From Tolypothrix sp. PCC 7910 (GTDB lineage Bacteria > Cyanobacteriota > Cyanobacteriia > Cyanobacteriales > Nostocaceae): 64,000 bases of DNA. The position numbers were made by a program, and so were the translations under genes. The stretch is from assembly GCF_011769525.1 (NCBI RefSeq), contig NZ_CP050440.1:1613501-1677500 (forward strand), in the 5' to 3' direction. The notes under the pieces are model-generated. The model searched no databases and was not told the DNA's origin. It was given only the letters and a program-made list of their open reading frames with translations. This document shows, one piece after another, positions 55,139 through 64,000 of the stretch (position 1 is the first letter of the stretch; each line of letters begins with the position of its first letter).

Positions 55139-58100
55139 TCAAGAATGAGCTTGTGCTAACTGTTGCTGATTGAGATAGAAATAATGACCTTTCTTTGCAA
55201 TTAATTGCTCGTGAGTACCGCTTTCAACTAATAAGCCACGATCCAAAACTAAAATTAAATCAGCATTACGGACAGTGGAGAGTCTGTGAGCAATAATTAA
55301 GCTGGTGCGGCCTTTGAGTATGGTTTTCAGATTTTGCTGAATAATGCGTTCCGATTCCGAATCTAGGTGACTGGTGGCTTCATCTAAAAGTAATAAACGC
55401 GGATTACCCAACAAAGCACGGGCGATCGCTAAACGTTGACGTTGTCCACCAGATAACATCCCGCCACCTTCGCCGATTTGGGTTTCGTAACCCATTGGTA
55501 ATTGTTTAATAAATTCGTCTGCTCCTGCCAATTCTGCCGCTTCCATAATCTCTGCTAAAGTGGCTTCAGGGTGAGCAATGCTAATGTTTTCCCGAATCGT
55601 ACCGCCAAACAAAAACGTATCTTGATCCACCACACCAATTTGACACCGGAGCGATCGCAGGGAAATGCTAGTAACATCTTGACCGTCAATCAAGACTTTG
55701 CCATCTGTCGCTGGGTATAAACCTAATACTAATTTTGAGAGAGTTGTTTTACCCGAACCACTACGCCCAACAACTGCTACTGTTTGCTCTGGTTTGATTT
55801 CAAAGCTGAGATTTTCGAGGACGTTAATATCGCTTTCAGGATGATAGCGAAAAGTAACTTTTTCAAAGTGAATATGACCACGGAGTCTAGGTAATAATTG
55901 TCGGGGTTGATGTTCTAAATCTTCTTCTGGTTCTGCTTCTAAAACATCATTAATTCTTTCTGTTGAAACTATGACTTCTTGCAATTGATTCCACAATACT
56001 ATTAGTCGTTGGAAAGGATGAATGATGTTAGATAATAACATATTGAAAGCGACTAATTGCCCAATCGTCAGTTGATTTTGAATCACCAACGACGCGCCAA
56101 ACCACAACAAACTTGTCGTTACAAAAGTTTGAATAGTAGAACTAAAAATTTGCAATTGGTTGCTAATGACCTGGGCTTTAAAAGTTTTTTTGATCAAATT
56201 ATTCAGGAGTTCTTCCCAATGCCAGCGTACTGTCTGTTCAATGGCCATGGAACGAATTGAGCTAATCCCTGTGAGACTCTGAATCAAATAACTGTTTTCT
56301 TGAGCTAAGGCATTAAATACTTCTTGGGAAATACGGCGTAAAAAAGGCGTTGCAATCAATGCCAGCAAGAAGAATGGCGGTACAATTGTTAAGCACAGCA
56401 ATGCCATTTGCCAACTATACCAAAACATTAATCCTACATAGATGAATACTGTTAGCAAATCCAAGCCGATAGATAGGGATTCCCCAGTCAGAAAGCGTTG
56501 AATTTTTTGATTTTCTTGGACGCGGGAAACAATATCTCCCACGTAACGCGATTCAAAGTAAGACAAGGGCAAGCGAAAGGTGTGTTTGATAAAACCCACC
56601 ATTAGTGATACTCCGATCCGGTTAGCAGTGTGATCCAACAGATATTGCCTTAAACCGTTCATTGCTACGCTGAATAAGCCAAAAATTAGCAATCCGAAAC
56701 CCACGGTATTTAAAGTTAGAGTACTGCCCTGGACAATAACTCTGTCTAAAAGTAACTGTGTGAATAACGGCGTTACTAGCCCCAATATTTGAATTAGCAT
56801 AGAAGCCATGAAAACTTCTAGCAAGACTGTAGTATGGGGTTTGACTAAATCAAAAAATTGCCAGAATCCGGAACTTGCTTCTGGAGTTTCTTTTAATAGA
56901 GCGGTGGGTTGTAATAATAAAGCGTAACCAGTCCACCCCGCTTTAAATTCTGCAATCTTCAGGTGGCGTTGACCAATGGCGGGATCGCCGACAATTACTT
57001 GTTTTTTAGTAACTTCGTAAACGACGATGTAATGCTTGCCTTCCCAGTGAGCGATCGCTGGTAATGGTTGTTGTGCTAATTTATCCAGGCTGGCTTTCAC
57101 TGGACGGGTAGTAAAACCAACGCTTTCTGCGGCTGCTGTTAAGCCCTTAAGTGATGCACCATCGCGGGTAACGTTAGCTAACTCTCGCAAGCGGTTAACA
57201 CTCAATTGCTTACCCCAATAGCGGCTAATCATCACCAAACAAGCAGCCCCACAGTCAGAAGCACTTTGTTGGTGGTAGAAGGGGTAGCGCTTGCTGATGC
57301 GTCCCCACAAATGCCCTAATTTGACTTTTGGGCTAGGAAAGTAAGCACGTCGTTTTTTTTGTGGTTGTTGTAGCTGAATTTGCGAGGGGAAGGAAATAAC
57401 GTTGCTGTTGGTTTTGGTAGATACTGCTACGGGTTTTTCCGCTATGGGAACTGGAGTTGCTTGAGAATCAATCACCTCTGCCAATTGTCCCCAATGTAGC
57501 AGTGCTTTTTGCCAATCATCATGCTTGAGGCTGTAAGCAATGGTTGGTTTTGTAACCTGCCATTTTCCCGGTTTGATCGCAAAGATACTGCCAGGAATTA
57601 ATTTACTCCCATCAGAATGCTGTAATTCGCCTTGGCGCAATATCCATAACTGAGTATCTGCAACTAGTTTGGCTGGTACTGTACCCATTTTTAGATGCTG
57701 TCGTGAGAAGTAAGCTAAGGCTTTCAGCATATCTTCAACGGATGTATTGCCTTTGCCGATGGAGTTCTGGCGAAACAACATCAGTAAATCCCAACGTTCT
57801 GCACGTTCCAAAAGGCGATCGCGAATCCTGGGATATTTATCCATCAAAGTTTGCAATGTCTCTTGTTTGAGATAACTCAGCTTTAAGTTCAAAGAAGACC
57901 TGGCTGAGTATGGTTGCAAAGTAGCTTCAGGAAACAAAGTTAGTTCACCAAATGCTGCACCTGGAGAGAGGGTAGTAATTAAGTTCTCCCCTCTATCTAG
58001 CAATCGGACTTTACCTGCTAAAACTAAATAAATTCCTGCTTTGGCTGTTGTTGCTTGCCAAAATAGTTGTGCTATGGGCGGTTCTACAATTTCTATCGCC

Positions 58101-58195
58101 GCTAAGCAGCTTTGCAGTTCTTGCTCTTCTAGCTGCTCACCTAAAACAATAGCGAGCTGTTCACCAAGCTGTGCTTGTGAAAATACTGATGGCAT
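55139..58195 (-). CDS. C39 peptidase-containing ABC exporter with N-terminal cNMP-binding-like domain
   Basis: A 1018-aa bacteriocin-type exporter. Residues about 20-135 resemble a cyclic-nucleotide-binding domain (GIYLVLAGKVRLL, GAAFGELTLFPEATLQPYSA). The C39 protease follows: Gln309/310 and Cys315 in HQQSASDCGAACL, His388 in WEGKHYIVV, Asp404 in VGDPAIG, complete triad. Then six transmembrane helices (about 445-720) and the ATPase: VGRSGSGKTTLSKLV, LSGGQRQRLAIARAL and LLLLDEATSHLD. C39 exporters cut after Gly-Gly and export the core, matching the six precursors. The layout with an N-terminal extension resembles HetC of Anabaena, but no hetP is adjacent. GGAG precedes the ATG. Confidence 0.93.
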   Translation of the reverse strand: MPSVFSQAQLGEQLAIVLGEQLEEQELQSCLAAIEIVEPPIAQLFWQATTAKAGIYLVLAGKVRLLDRGENLITTLSPGAAFGELTLFPEATLQPYSARSSLNLKLSYLKQETLQTLMDKYPRIRDRLLERAERWDLLMLFRQNSIGKGNTSVEDMLKALAYFSRQHLKMGTVPAKLVADTQLWILRQGELQHSDGSKLIPGSIFAIKPGKWQVTKPTIAYSLKHDDWQKALLHWGQLAEVIDSQATPVPIAEKPVAVSTKTNSNVISFPSQIQLQQPQKKRRAYFPSPKVKLGHLWGRISKRYPFYHQQSASDCGAACLVMISRYWGKQLSVNRLRELANVTRDGASLKGLTAAAESVGFTTRPVKASLDKLAQQPLPAIAHWEGKHYIVVYEVTKKQVIVGDPAIGQRHLKIAEFKAGWTGYALLLQPTALLKETPEASSGFWQFFDLVKPHTTVLLEVFMASMLIQILGLVTPLFTQLLLDRVIVQGSTLTLNTVGFGLLIFGLFSVAMNGLRQYLLDHTANRIGVSLMVGFIKHTFRLPLSYFESRYVGDIVSRVQENQKIQRFLTGESLSIGLDLLTVFIYVGLMFWYSWQMALLCLTIVPPFFLLALIATPFLRRISQEVFNALAQENSYLIQSLTGISSIRSMAIEQTVRWHWEELLNNLIKKTFKAQVISNQLQIFSSTIQTFVTTSLLWFGASLVIQNQLTIGQLVAFNMLLSNIIHPFQRLIVLWNQLQEVIVSTERINDVLEAEPEEDLEHQPRQLLPRLRGHIHFEKVTFRYHPESDINVLENLSFEIKPEQTVAVVGRSGSGKTTLSKLVLGLYPATDGKVLIDGQDVTSISLRSLRCQIGVVDQDTFLFGGTIRENISIAHPEATLAEIMEAAELAGADEFIKQLPMGYETQIGEGGGMLSGGQRQRLAIARALLGNPRLLLLDEATSHLDSESERIIQQNLKTILKGRTSLIIAHRLSTVRNADLILVLDRGLLVESGTHEQLIAKKGHYFYLNQQQLAQAHS

Positions 58196-58216
58196 TTCCT
58201 CAACTCCAAGACTGAA

Positions 58217-58819
58217 TTAGTGATTAGTCTGTGCCAAATTGAATGACCACAGGAATTTAGGCTGGTTGTTGCTAGATTGCAAATCGCAAATTCTAATGCC
58301 AGCATCCTTTAAAGAATCAGTTGCTTGTTGCTTTGAGGATTTTTGCTTGGTTGATAGCCCCATTTGTTTTAGGAGCCGATTAATATGGCGATCGCTAATT
58401 TCAATGCCAAATTCCTGAGCTAAATGTTTACTCAACCATTGGGCTGTCCAATTAGCAAATGCATAACCATAATCACGCGGACTCCCATTCACCAATTCTT
58501 TTAACCTTTCTAGATATTGATGATTTACAGTCTTTGGTCTACCAATTGGTCGCTCATTCCATTTGTGCGCTAGGCCAGCTTCTGCTACAGCAATCCAATA
58601 TCGTGCCATCTCTTGAGAGCAACTTAATATTTCGCAGATATGAGTTTGAGATGTACCGCTATCTGCTAACAACATAATTTCTATGCGGCGACGATATTCT
58701 GGTTGTAAATCTGCTTGCAAATTCTTGAGTAAAACCTTTCTTTGAAAAGGTGTCAAAAATTTGCTTTCTGGCGTAGAGTCAGGATCACAAACCTTGTTTT
58801 GACTAGAATAATGTGACAT
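58217..58819 (-). CDS. Helix-turn-helix protein (IS630-transposase-like DNA-binding domain), putative regulator
   Basis: The protein (200 aa from ATG 58819) has two HTH units like the N-terminal part of IS630-type transposases: RRRIEIMLLADSGTSQTHI (with EILSCSQEMARYWIAV) and a winged part around NWTAQWLSKHLAQEFGIEIS, ending in RHINRLLKQMGL. The DDE catalytic domain is absent; the C-terminus is a short unrelated tail. It is 21 bp from the exporter gene on the same strand, so a domesticated transposase domain acting as regulator of the export operon is the favoured idea. GGAG is seven bases before 58819; an ATG at 58900 would add 27 residues. Confidence 0.72.
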   Translation of the reverse strand: MSHYSSQNKVCDPDSTPESKFLTPFQRKVLLKNLQADLQPEYRRRIEIMLLADSGTSQTHICEILSCSQEMARYWIAVAEAGLAHKWNERPIGRPKTVNHQYLERLKELVNGSPRDYGYAFANWTAQWLSKHLAQEFGIEISDRHINRLLKQMGLSTKQKSSKQQATDSLKDAGIRICDLQSSNNQPKFLWSFNLAQTNH

Positions 58820-58918
58820 AATCATTCTCCAGTTGCTTTCAACTGTTAAAGATGTGGGTTTAACCTTCTGCTGCAATTGTGTTTGAATCGTGACATCCAA
58901 GGTTTCACAATTGCGTAG

Positions 58919-58944
58919 TTAATTAGTCTTGCCGGACTAATTAA
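58919..58944. other. Palindromic hairpin upstream of the HTH gene
   Basis: TTAATTAGTC / GACTAATTAA, 10-bp perfect stem, 6-nt loop TTGCCG, 100 bp upstream of ATG 58819. A possible operator or leader structure. Confidence 0.5.
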
Positions 58945-58965
58945 TTACTTAACTTTGATTTGCAA

Positions 58966-59022
58966 CTAAGCCGGGTCTTGTCTCCCTAGGTTGGTAACAG
59001 CCTAGGGATTGATCCCGGTTAG
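58966..59022. other. Nested CCTAGG stem-loop
   Basis: Inner stem TCCCTAGG / CCTAGGGA (58983-58990, 59001-59008) with 10-nt loop; outer stem CTAA(G)CCGGG / CCCGGTTAG (58966-58975, 59014-59022). A T-rich TTTTGTTT follows on the plus strand. Confidence 0.55.
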
Positions 59023-59340
59023 TTTTGTTTAAAGCTTGTACAGCTAAGGTTCATGAAGCTAAGCTGTGATAAATCAGCAAAAATCATCATATCTAGTTCT
59101 TTTTCCTGTTGTAAATACGTATAAATATCTCTTAAATTTTGCTTCAGCAATCTCCAAGATAAATTTCTTGGACGCAAACAAAAAAAATCCTTGAATAAAT
59201 ATCTGGAAAGCATAGCTGCGATTTCCCCTGATAAACAACAGTCATCTCCAGATGAGTCAGTTGGCTTAAAAAACCAAACTATAAAATCTATATGGGCACT
59301 TCCAGAAATTGCTTCCTACTTCCTGAACAATTAGACAGCA

Positions 59341-59371
59341 ATGCCCTAGGCTAGTGTATTGCCTAGGGCAT
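59341..59371. other. CCTAGG stem-loop
   Basis: ATGCCCTAGGC / GCCTAGGGCAT, perfect 11-bp stem, 9-nt loop; shares the CCCTAGG core with 58983-59008. Confidence 0.6.
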
Positions 59372-60517
59372 CACTTCTCTATAACAAGCTGGCTGAACAA
59401 AAATGCCTGTAAGCTCTATTAAAATTAATGCTGATAGCAGAAAGCTGTGATGCAAGAAAAAGGAGACATTTGTCGTTGGAACATTCATGAACCTTACGAA
59501 GAAGAAACCTTTAACTGCAAAAATAGCATTTATTATTAAGCTACACATAGCATTAGCCTGTTAATAAATTTTGATCAAAACCTAGCATATTTTATTCAAA
59601 GACTAGTGAAGTTTTTTCATAAAAGTTTTTACTAGTAAACGCATCAATACTTTGACAAAGTAATACAATTTCAACCTGTATAAAGGGTGATCTGTATCCT
59701 TGAAAAATCCAATTTCCTGTATGTAGTCAGAGTTTTATCCGTAAAAAACCTGCTTTATAGTAATCTTCTATGCAGAATGACACATAAAATCCCTAAAAAT
59801 CTGAGAAATACGTATTTTCAATCTTTGTATTTTCTTAATTTTAAATTCTGAATTGCTATAGATGAATTCGTAATCTTGAATTTCGCAATGCTTTACTACT
59901 GGTTAAATTTTCAAACTCTTAGATATTTTTTTTATCTATAGAGTTTAAATTCTGTTTGCTATTAAACGCAGATGTTAAACTCTTGACATTATGTGCCACT
60001 AATCTTTTACTTAAGTATATTTTTTTGACTTAGTCAAGTGTTTTTTCCAAAAAGTTAATGTTTTTACAAAAAATTGTTTATAAATTAATTAAATCTTTAA
60101 TGTCATAGAAATACATCTTATGATATGCAAGATAGGTTTATATAAAATATAGTTATCAATTAAATAAGATTTAAATTGAAAAAAATATAAATTGCGAAAA
60201 TCCTTGCAAAGACAGAAATAAATTGTTCGACTGGTTTGAATTACTGTTTATCTATCTTTAGATATATGTCTCTATAATAACAAAGTTCTATCACTTTAGA
60301 TAGATGAAAATTAGGTTTATTTCATATACATATAATTAAAATTTAACCAATTTCCTATTTGTAAGGTGTGTTAAAACTATAGTCCTAACACACCCGCAGC
60401 AATAGAAATCTTGGTGTAAGACTTTCAGTGCTAACACAACCTGAGTTGATTTGTGAAGCAATGACAACTATGCACTAGACCATGAGTTTGTATTCAAGCA
60501 ATATTGTTGATGTTTGA

Positions 60518-61537
60518 TTAAACTTTGCCACTACCAATTAAATACAGCAATGCCATCCGCACTGCCACACCACTGGTAACTTGTGCTTGAATCAGGCTAA
60601 ATTCTGGGTCATCCATTAGGTCAGAACTAATTTCTACACCACGATTGACAGGGCCTGGATGTAATACTTTGACATTAGGCTTACAAAGCCGTAGCTTCTC
60701 ACGTGTAATGCCAAATAACTGGTGATATTCTCGTAAACTGGGCAATAAATGAGCAGTCATGCGTTCCTTTTGGAGACGCAATGTCATCACAAAATCAGCA
60801 TCACGTAAAGCGGGTTCTAGCTGCCAATGTAAAAATAATTGCCGATCAGATATAGCGGATGCGGATTCCTGTGTTGCTTCTTCCGCGAAATACTCAGCAA
60901 ATAACTTTGGTAGCAGCGTGGGTGGCGCTGCCAAATGTACCTCGGCACCACTGGCGGTTAAGCTGCTAATATTCGATCGCGCCACACGAGAATGGAGGAT
61001 ATCGCCAACGATCGCAATTTTTTTACCTTTTAATAATTCGATTCGGGGATTAGTGGGGTCAATTAAAGTACAAATAGTAAATAAGTCTAGCAGTCCTTGG
61101 GAAGGATGCTCATGTTGACCATCGCCAGCATTTAGTACACTAACTTTGACACCTAAACGATCCATTTCTTGAGCGATCGCATTGGGTACACCTGCTTCCC
61201 GATGGCGAATTACCATAATATCAGTACCCATCGCCAAATAGGTCTTCGCAGTATCGAGAATTGTTTCTCCCTTAGTCATCGAAGAAGTTGCAGCAGCAAA
61301 GTTCAGCGTATCCGCACTGAGGCGTTTGGCTGCAATTTCAAAACTACTACGAGTGCGGGTAGAGGGTTCAAAGAATAAATTCGCCACCACTTGTCCCTGC
61401 AATGTTGGCACTTTTTTCGTCCGTCTTGATAGCACTTCTTGGAAACTAGCAGCAGTTTGCAAAACAGCGTCGTATTCAGTCGGTGAAAAGTCTGTTAGGG
61501 AAAGAATGTGGTGACGGTTCCAAGTGGTACTAGGCAT
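60518..61537 (-). CDS. pyrB: Aspartate carbamoyltransferase catalytic chain
   Basis: The 339-aa protein is ATCase, condensing carbamoyl phosphate and aspartate in pyrimidine synthesis. Carbamoyl-phosphate-binding [19 protein letters not shown], the region [32 protein letters not shown] and the C-terminal [13 protein letters not shown] are all present. It is slightly longer than the E. coli catalytic chain (about 311 aa), as in other cyanobacteria. No pyrI regulatory-chain gene is adjacent. mgtE lies upstream on the same strand, across a repeat-filled spacer. Confidence 0.97.
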   Translation of the reverse strand: MPSTTWNRHHILSLTDFSPTEYDAVLQTAASFQEVLSRRTKKVPTLQGQVVANLFFEPSTRTRSSFEIAAKRLSADTLNFAAATSSMTKGETILDTAKTYLAMGTDIMVIRHREAGVPNAIAQEMDRLGVKVSVLNAGDGQHEHPSQGLLDLFTICTLIDPTNPRIELLKGKKIAIVGDILHSRVARSNISSLTASGAEVHLAAPPTLLPKLFAEYFAEEATQESASAISDRQLFLHWQLEPALRDADFVMTLRLQKERMTAHLLPSLREYHQLFGITREKLRLCKPNVKVLHPGPVNRGVEISSDLMDDPEFSLIQAQVTSGVAVRMALLYLIGSGKV

Positions 61538-61631
61538 AAATATTTATCTATTTTTAATGTAGAGGCACAATATTCGTAATTCTCTACAGCTTTTAATTTA
61601 CATATGCAGTGGCAATGATACCAGCTGTTTT

Positions 61632-61715
61632 GGGGATTGGGGACTGGGGATTGGGGATTGGGGATTGGGGATTGGGGATTGGGGATTGGGGATTGGGGAT
61701 TGGGGATTGGGGATG
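61632..61715. repeat. GGGGATT heptamer array (12 units)
   Basis: Twelve consecutive heptamers, ten GGGGATT plus one GGGGACT and a final GGGGATG, 84 bp in all. It is the largest STRR array in the window and sits between pyrB and mgtE. Confidence 0.9.
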
Positions 61716-61788
61716 AGGGAACAAAGGAAAATTACCAATTACCAAAGCCAAAAAAGAGGGGTTGTTTAACCCCTGAAGTTGCTTTGAT

Positions 61789-63141
61789 TTAACTGGGTAA
61801 GTGTAGGACGTTCAATGCTACAGAAATTAGCGAGAGGAAGGTTAAGAAGCCAATTGTATCTAACATTGTAGTGACTAATGGCCCGCTTACGAGGGCTGGA
61901 TCTAGCTTTAAGCGCTTTAAAGCCATAGGGAGTAAAGTGCCTAATGTCACAGCTACCATCGTATTGCTTGCCATTACTATCCCTGCAACTAAAGCTACCC
62001 ATCTTTCTTGAGGACGCGCCCAAATTAACGACAGCATAATCATCGTCAGACATAAAGCTAATGCTGTACCTAATCCAGCGCAAAGTTCTTTACGGAGGAT
62101 TTTTAGAGTATCTTTAGGTGTGACTTCGCCTACACCCAAGCCTCTGATTGTGACTGTTAAGGCTTGAATACCGACAGTCCCACCAGTATTAGAAAAGATG
62201 GGCATAATTACCGCTAGAACAGGTACTGCAGCAATTACAGATTGAAAAGGCGCGATCGCACTAGCTGCACCTATATACAAGGCCATAATTCCTAATAGCC
62301 AAGGTAGGCGGTTGCGGATGGTAAGTAGAGGAGAAGACAAAGCGGCTTCATCACCACTGACACCGGCGAGTTTTTGAATGTCTTCTGTGGCTTCTTCCTC
62401 CAAAATATCAACCACATCATCAATGGTGATAATACCGACTAATCTGTCTTCCCTGTCAACTACCGGGATAGCGATTAAGTCGTAGCGCTTCATGATTTGG
62501 GCTACTTCTTCTTGGGGGGTTTCAGTTCTGACTTTGATGACGCGATCGCTGGCGATATCTCTAATCAAAACATCAGGAAAAGTAAATAACAATTGCCGCA
62601 GCGAAACTACCCTCACCAATGTACGATTGTCGTCTGTCACATAAGCGTAGTAAATTGTCTCTTTATCTTCGTCTTGACGACGGATTTTGCTGAGGGCTTC
62701 ACCGACAGTTAATCCTTCCCGCAACCGCACATATTCTGTTGTCATCACACGCCCAGCTGTACCTTCGGGATAACCAAGAATTGTAGCTGTGGCTTGTCGT
62801 TGTTCTGGACTTAATTCTTGTAATAACCGCTTAATTACTCCTGCTGGTAATTCATCAAACAATTCTGCCCTTTCATCGGGACTCATCGCCTCTACAATTT
62901 GGACAACTTGCACATCATGAAGAGAATTAATTAATTCTTCTTGTACCTCTGTGGGTAGATATTCAAAAACATCAATTGCTTGTGCTTTATTGAGGAGACG
63001 AAATGCGATCGCTCGTTGATTTGTTGGTAATTTGGAAATGTATTCGCCAACGTCTACCGGTTGTAAATGATTTAAATCCCATTTGAGTTGGTTTAAGTCA
63101 GCGACATCAATCATTGAATCGCGCATTTCTTGTGTCAGCAT
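61789..63141 (-). CDS. mgtE: Magnesium transporter MgtE
   Basis: The 450-aa protein is an MgtE channel, gated by cytosolic Mg2+. The N domain is a superhelix ([34 protein letters not shown]), the CBS pair follows ([38 protein letters not shown]), then a plug helix and five transmembrane helices (about 280-450) with [15 protein letters not shown] and the pore aspartate in [18 protein letters not shown] seven bases before the ATG makes a strong start. A short hairpin lies just upstream (63161-63183). No Mg2+-sensing M-box motif is seen in the leader. Confidence 0.95.
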   Translation of the reverse strand: MLTQEMRDSMIDVADLNQLKWDLNHLQPVDVGEYISKLPTNQRAIAFRLLNKAQAIDVFEYLPTEVQEELINSLHDVQVVQIVEAMSPDERAELFDELPAGVIKRLLQELSPEQRQATATILGYPEGTAGRVMTTEYVRLREGLTVGEALSKIRRQDEDKETIYYAYVTDDNRTLVRVVSLRQLLFTFPDVLIRDIASDRVIKVRTETPQEEVAQIMKRYDLIAIPVVDREDRLVGIITIDDVVDILEEEATEDIQKLAGVSGDEAALSSPLLTIRNRLPWLLGIMALYIGAASAIAPFQSVIAAVPVLAVIMPIFSNTGGTVGIQALTVTIRGLGVGEVTPKDTLKILRKELCAGLGTALALCLTMIMLSLIWARPQERWVALVAGIVMASNTMVAVTLGTLLPMALKRLKLDPALVSGPLVTTMLDTIGFLTFLSLISVALNVLHLPS

Positions 63142-63160
63142 AGATTCCTCCTAATCTCAT

Positions 63161-63183
63161 AGTCTCCTCCGCGCTAGGAGACT
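63161..63183 (-). promoter_or_regulatory. Leader hairpin of mgtE
   Basis: AGTCTCCT (63161-63168) and AGGAGACT (63176-63183) form an 8-bp stem whose 3' end lies 19 bp before the start codon, next to the Shine-Dalgarno. It could modulate translation, but there is no direct sign of ligand binding. Confidence 0.35.
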
Positions 63184-63739
63184 ATGTCGCCAGCTTAGAG
63201 GAGGTTGATACTACCGTCTTGTGGACTCTGGTCCATAACTTTCAACAATTCACTCTCGATATCCAATCAGGCATCGCTAAGTCATAATACTAACCTGGAA
63301 CACTGTTATCCGAAATAGATGCAGAAGTTCAGTATGCGGAATTTATAGCATCCACATAAGTACGTAACTCTTTGCCCTGATTTTTCTTTTGATAAGAGTA
63401 GATTCTACTACTGTTACAACCTGTGTCAAGCGCCTAAGAGAATTTACTAGCTAAATTCACACAGTTAAAATATTTACTACTTTTGTAGTAGTCTAGAGTT
63501 GGGATGTAAAACCAACTCTTGTGTAATTGTACTGAAGATTGACACCCTTATGTAGCTGAGTATTTCTGATATTGCCAGTAATACCACTTCTAAACAAAAT
63601 TTCACTTCTGTCCTAGGAAGCAACTATCAAGCAGCTAATACAATTAAAGCGTGACTTGAAGAATATATCTGCTAAAAAATTAGCAGTTTATTAATATTCT
63701 TGGCTGGCGCATAATTTTGCGATACTGACTGCAAGTTAA

Positions 63740-63868
63740 TACAGCACTTTTGAAGTAAGTGAGGTAAATCATGAGTAATGAGTAGGAAATTTACTTATTA
63801 CTCACTACTTATTACTCATTACTTTTTTAAATTGGTTGCTGTACCTCATAGAAGTCGAATCTGCTGTA
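63740..63868. mobile_element. MITE-like element with inner palindrome (129 bp)
   Basis: Imperfect terminal inverted repeats starting TACAGCA (63740) and ending TGCTGTA (63868), with matching GAGGTA/TACCTC further in. The interior has a perfect 11-bp palindrome AGTAATGAGTA / TACTCATTACT (63774-63784, 63813-63823). Confidence 0.45.
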
Positions 63869-64000
63869 AGTTATTTGGGAAAAAATATGTACTAGAGATT
63901 ATAGAGGAACAAGGTGCAGACGAACATCCCAATTTTGGCAAAAAATAGCACAAATAGAGATGATAAAACCTCTGGACTTTGTAATTTTCAGAATGATATA

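Larger units (their letters stand above)
58820..60517. other. Long AT-rich region with CCTAGG stem-loops
   Basis: About 1.7 kb with no firmly supported gene. Three strong stem-loops lie in the first 550 bp (listed separately). A 64-codon minus-strand frame at 59019-59213 has AGGGG ten bases before its ATG but no recognisable family. From 59550 to 60400 the sequence is very AT-rich and featureless. Confidence 0.5.
63142..64000. other. Gene-free right end
   Basis: No gene recognised. Contains the mgtE leader and its hairpin and a MITE-like element at 63740-63868. Confidence 0.5.

Noticed and set aside
55139-58195. Assignment as hetC
   Set aside because: The domain layout is similar, but hetP is not adjacent and the gene is embedded with HlyD, parvulin and RiPP genes; orthology is unproven.
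59363-59548. 61-codon minus-strand frame and short plus-strand frames at 59450-59570
   Set aside because: Hydrophobic or very short translations without ribosome sites or family features, partly overlapping a stem-loop.
63142-63420. M-box (Mg2+) riboswitch upstream of mgtE
   Set aside because: The conserved M-box blocks (GGTGAGGCTCC-type and TACGCTGCTGCC-type) are not found on the minus strand; only a short hairpin is present.

Overview
The window looks like chromosome of a filamentous, heterocystous-type cyanobacterium (Nostocales, Nostoc/Anabaena-like). Evidence seen directly: HIP1 octamers (GCGATCGC) scattered through genes, heptameric CCCCAAT/CCCCAGT short tandem repeats between genes, many hairpin-rich dispersed repeats, the sulfolipid genes sqdB/sqdX, a CyaB-type GAF-GAF-PAS adenylate cyclase, and an omp85-lpxC-fabZ-lpxA-lpxB block in the order known from Anabaena. 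I found no tRNA, rRNA or CRISPR array and no intact insertion sequence; several MITE-like elements are present.

Layout. 1-8.9 kb: start of a large Ser/Thr kinase running off the left edge, a BMP-type lipoprotein, an Rnl2-like RNA ligase, a carotenoid oxygenase, a GH25 lysozyme-like protein, a DMT transporter and a small lipoprotein. 9.2-15.1 kb: sqdB, a DUF4291 gene and sqdX, then the adenylate cyclase. 15.2-23.7 kb: DUF7219, purC and the outer-membrane/lipid A block. 24-33.3 kb: mostly minus-strand housekeeping genes (methyltransferase, ChuX/HutX-like protein, PhoH, rpsU, the ffh-rpsP-KH operon, an aminopeptidase P) plus a plus-strand Uma2 gene. 33.4-44.6 kb: small lipoprotein, hybrid histidine kinase, PhzF, orphan DNA methyltransferase, DUF4332, TetR and an M16 peptidase pair closed by a clear terminator.

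45.0-58.9 kb is the most interesting part: an apparently complete ribosomally synthesised, modified peptide (RiPP) island. Six small precursor genes in a row share a leader ending in Gly-Gly, and the predicted cores are rich in Ser/Thr and contain no Cys. They are followed by an APH-type kinase, a HopA1-family protein, an aldo/keto-reductase-fold protein that seems to lack the normal catalytic tetrad, and a parvulin prolyl isomerase, then a small RTX protein. Facing them on the minus strand are a second parvulin, an HlyD adaptor and an ABC exporter with a C39 leader peptidase and an N-terminal cyclic-nucleotide-binding-like domain, headed by a helix-turn-helix gene. In class V lanthipeptide and thioamitide pathways the kinase plus HopA1-like pair phosphorylates Ser/Thr and eliminates the phosphate. 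With no Cys in any core, thioether rings cannot form, so the product would be dehydrated or further altered by an unknown route. The C39 exporter is well suited to cut at Gly-Gly and secrete the cores.

58.9-64 kb: an AT-rich 1.5 kb gap with CCTAGG stem-loops, then pyrB and mgtE on the minus strand with a 12-unit heptamer array between them, and a gene-free right end with one MITE-like element.
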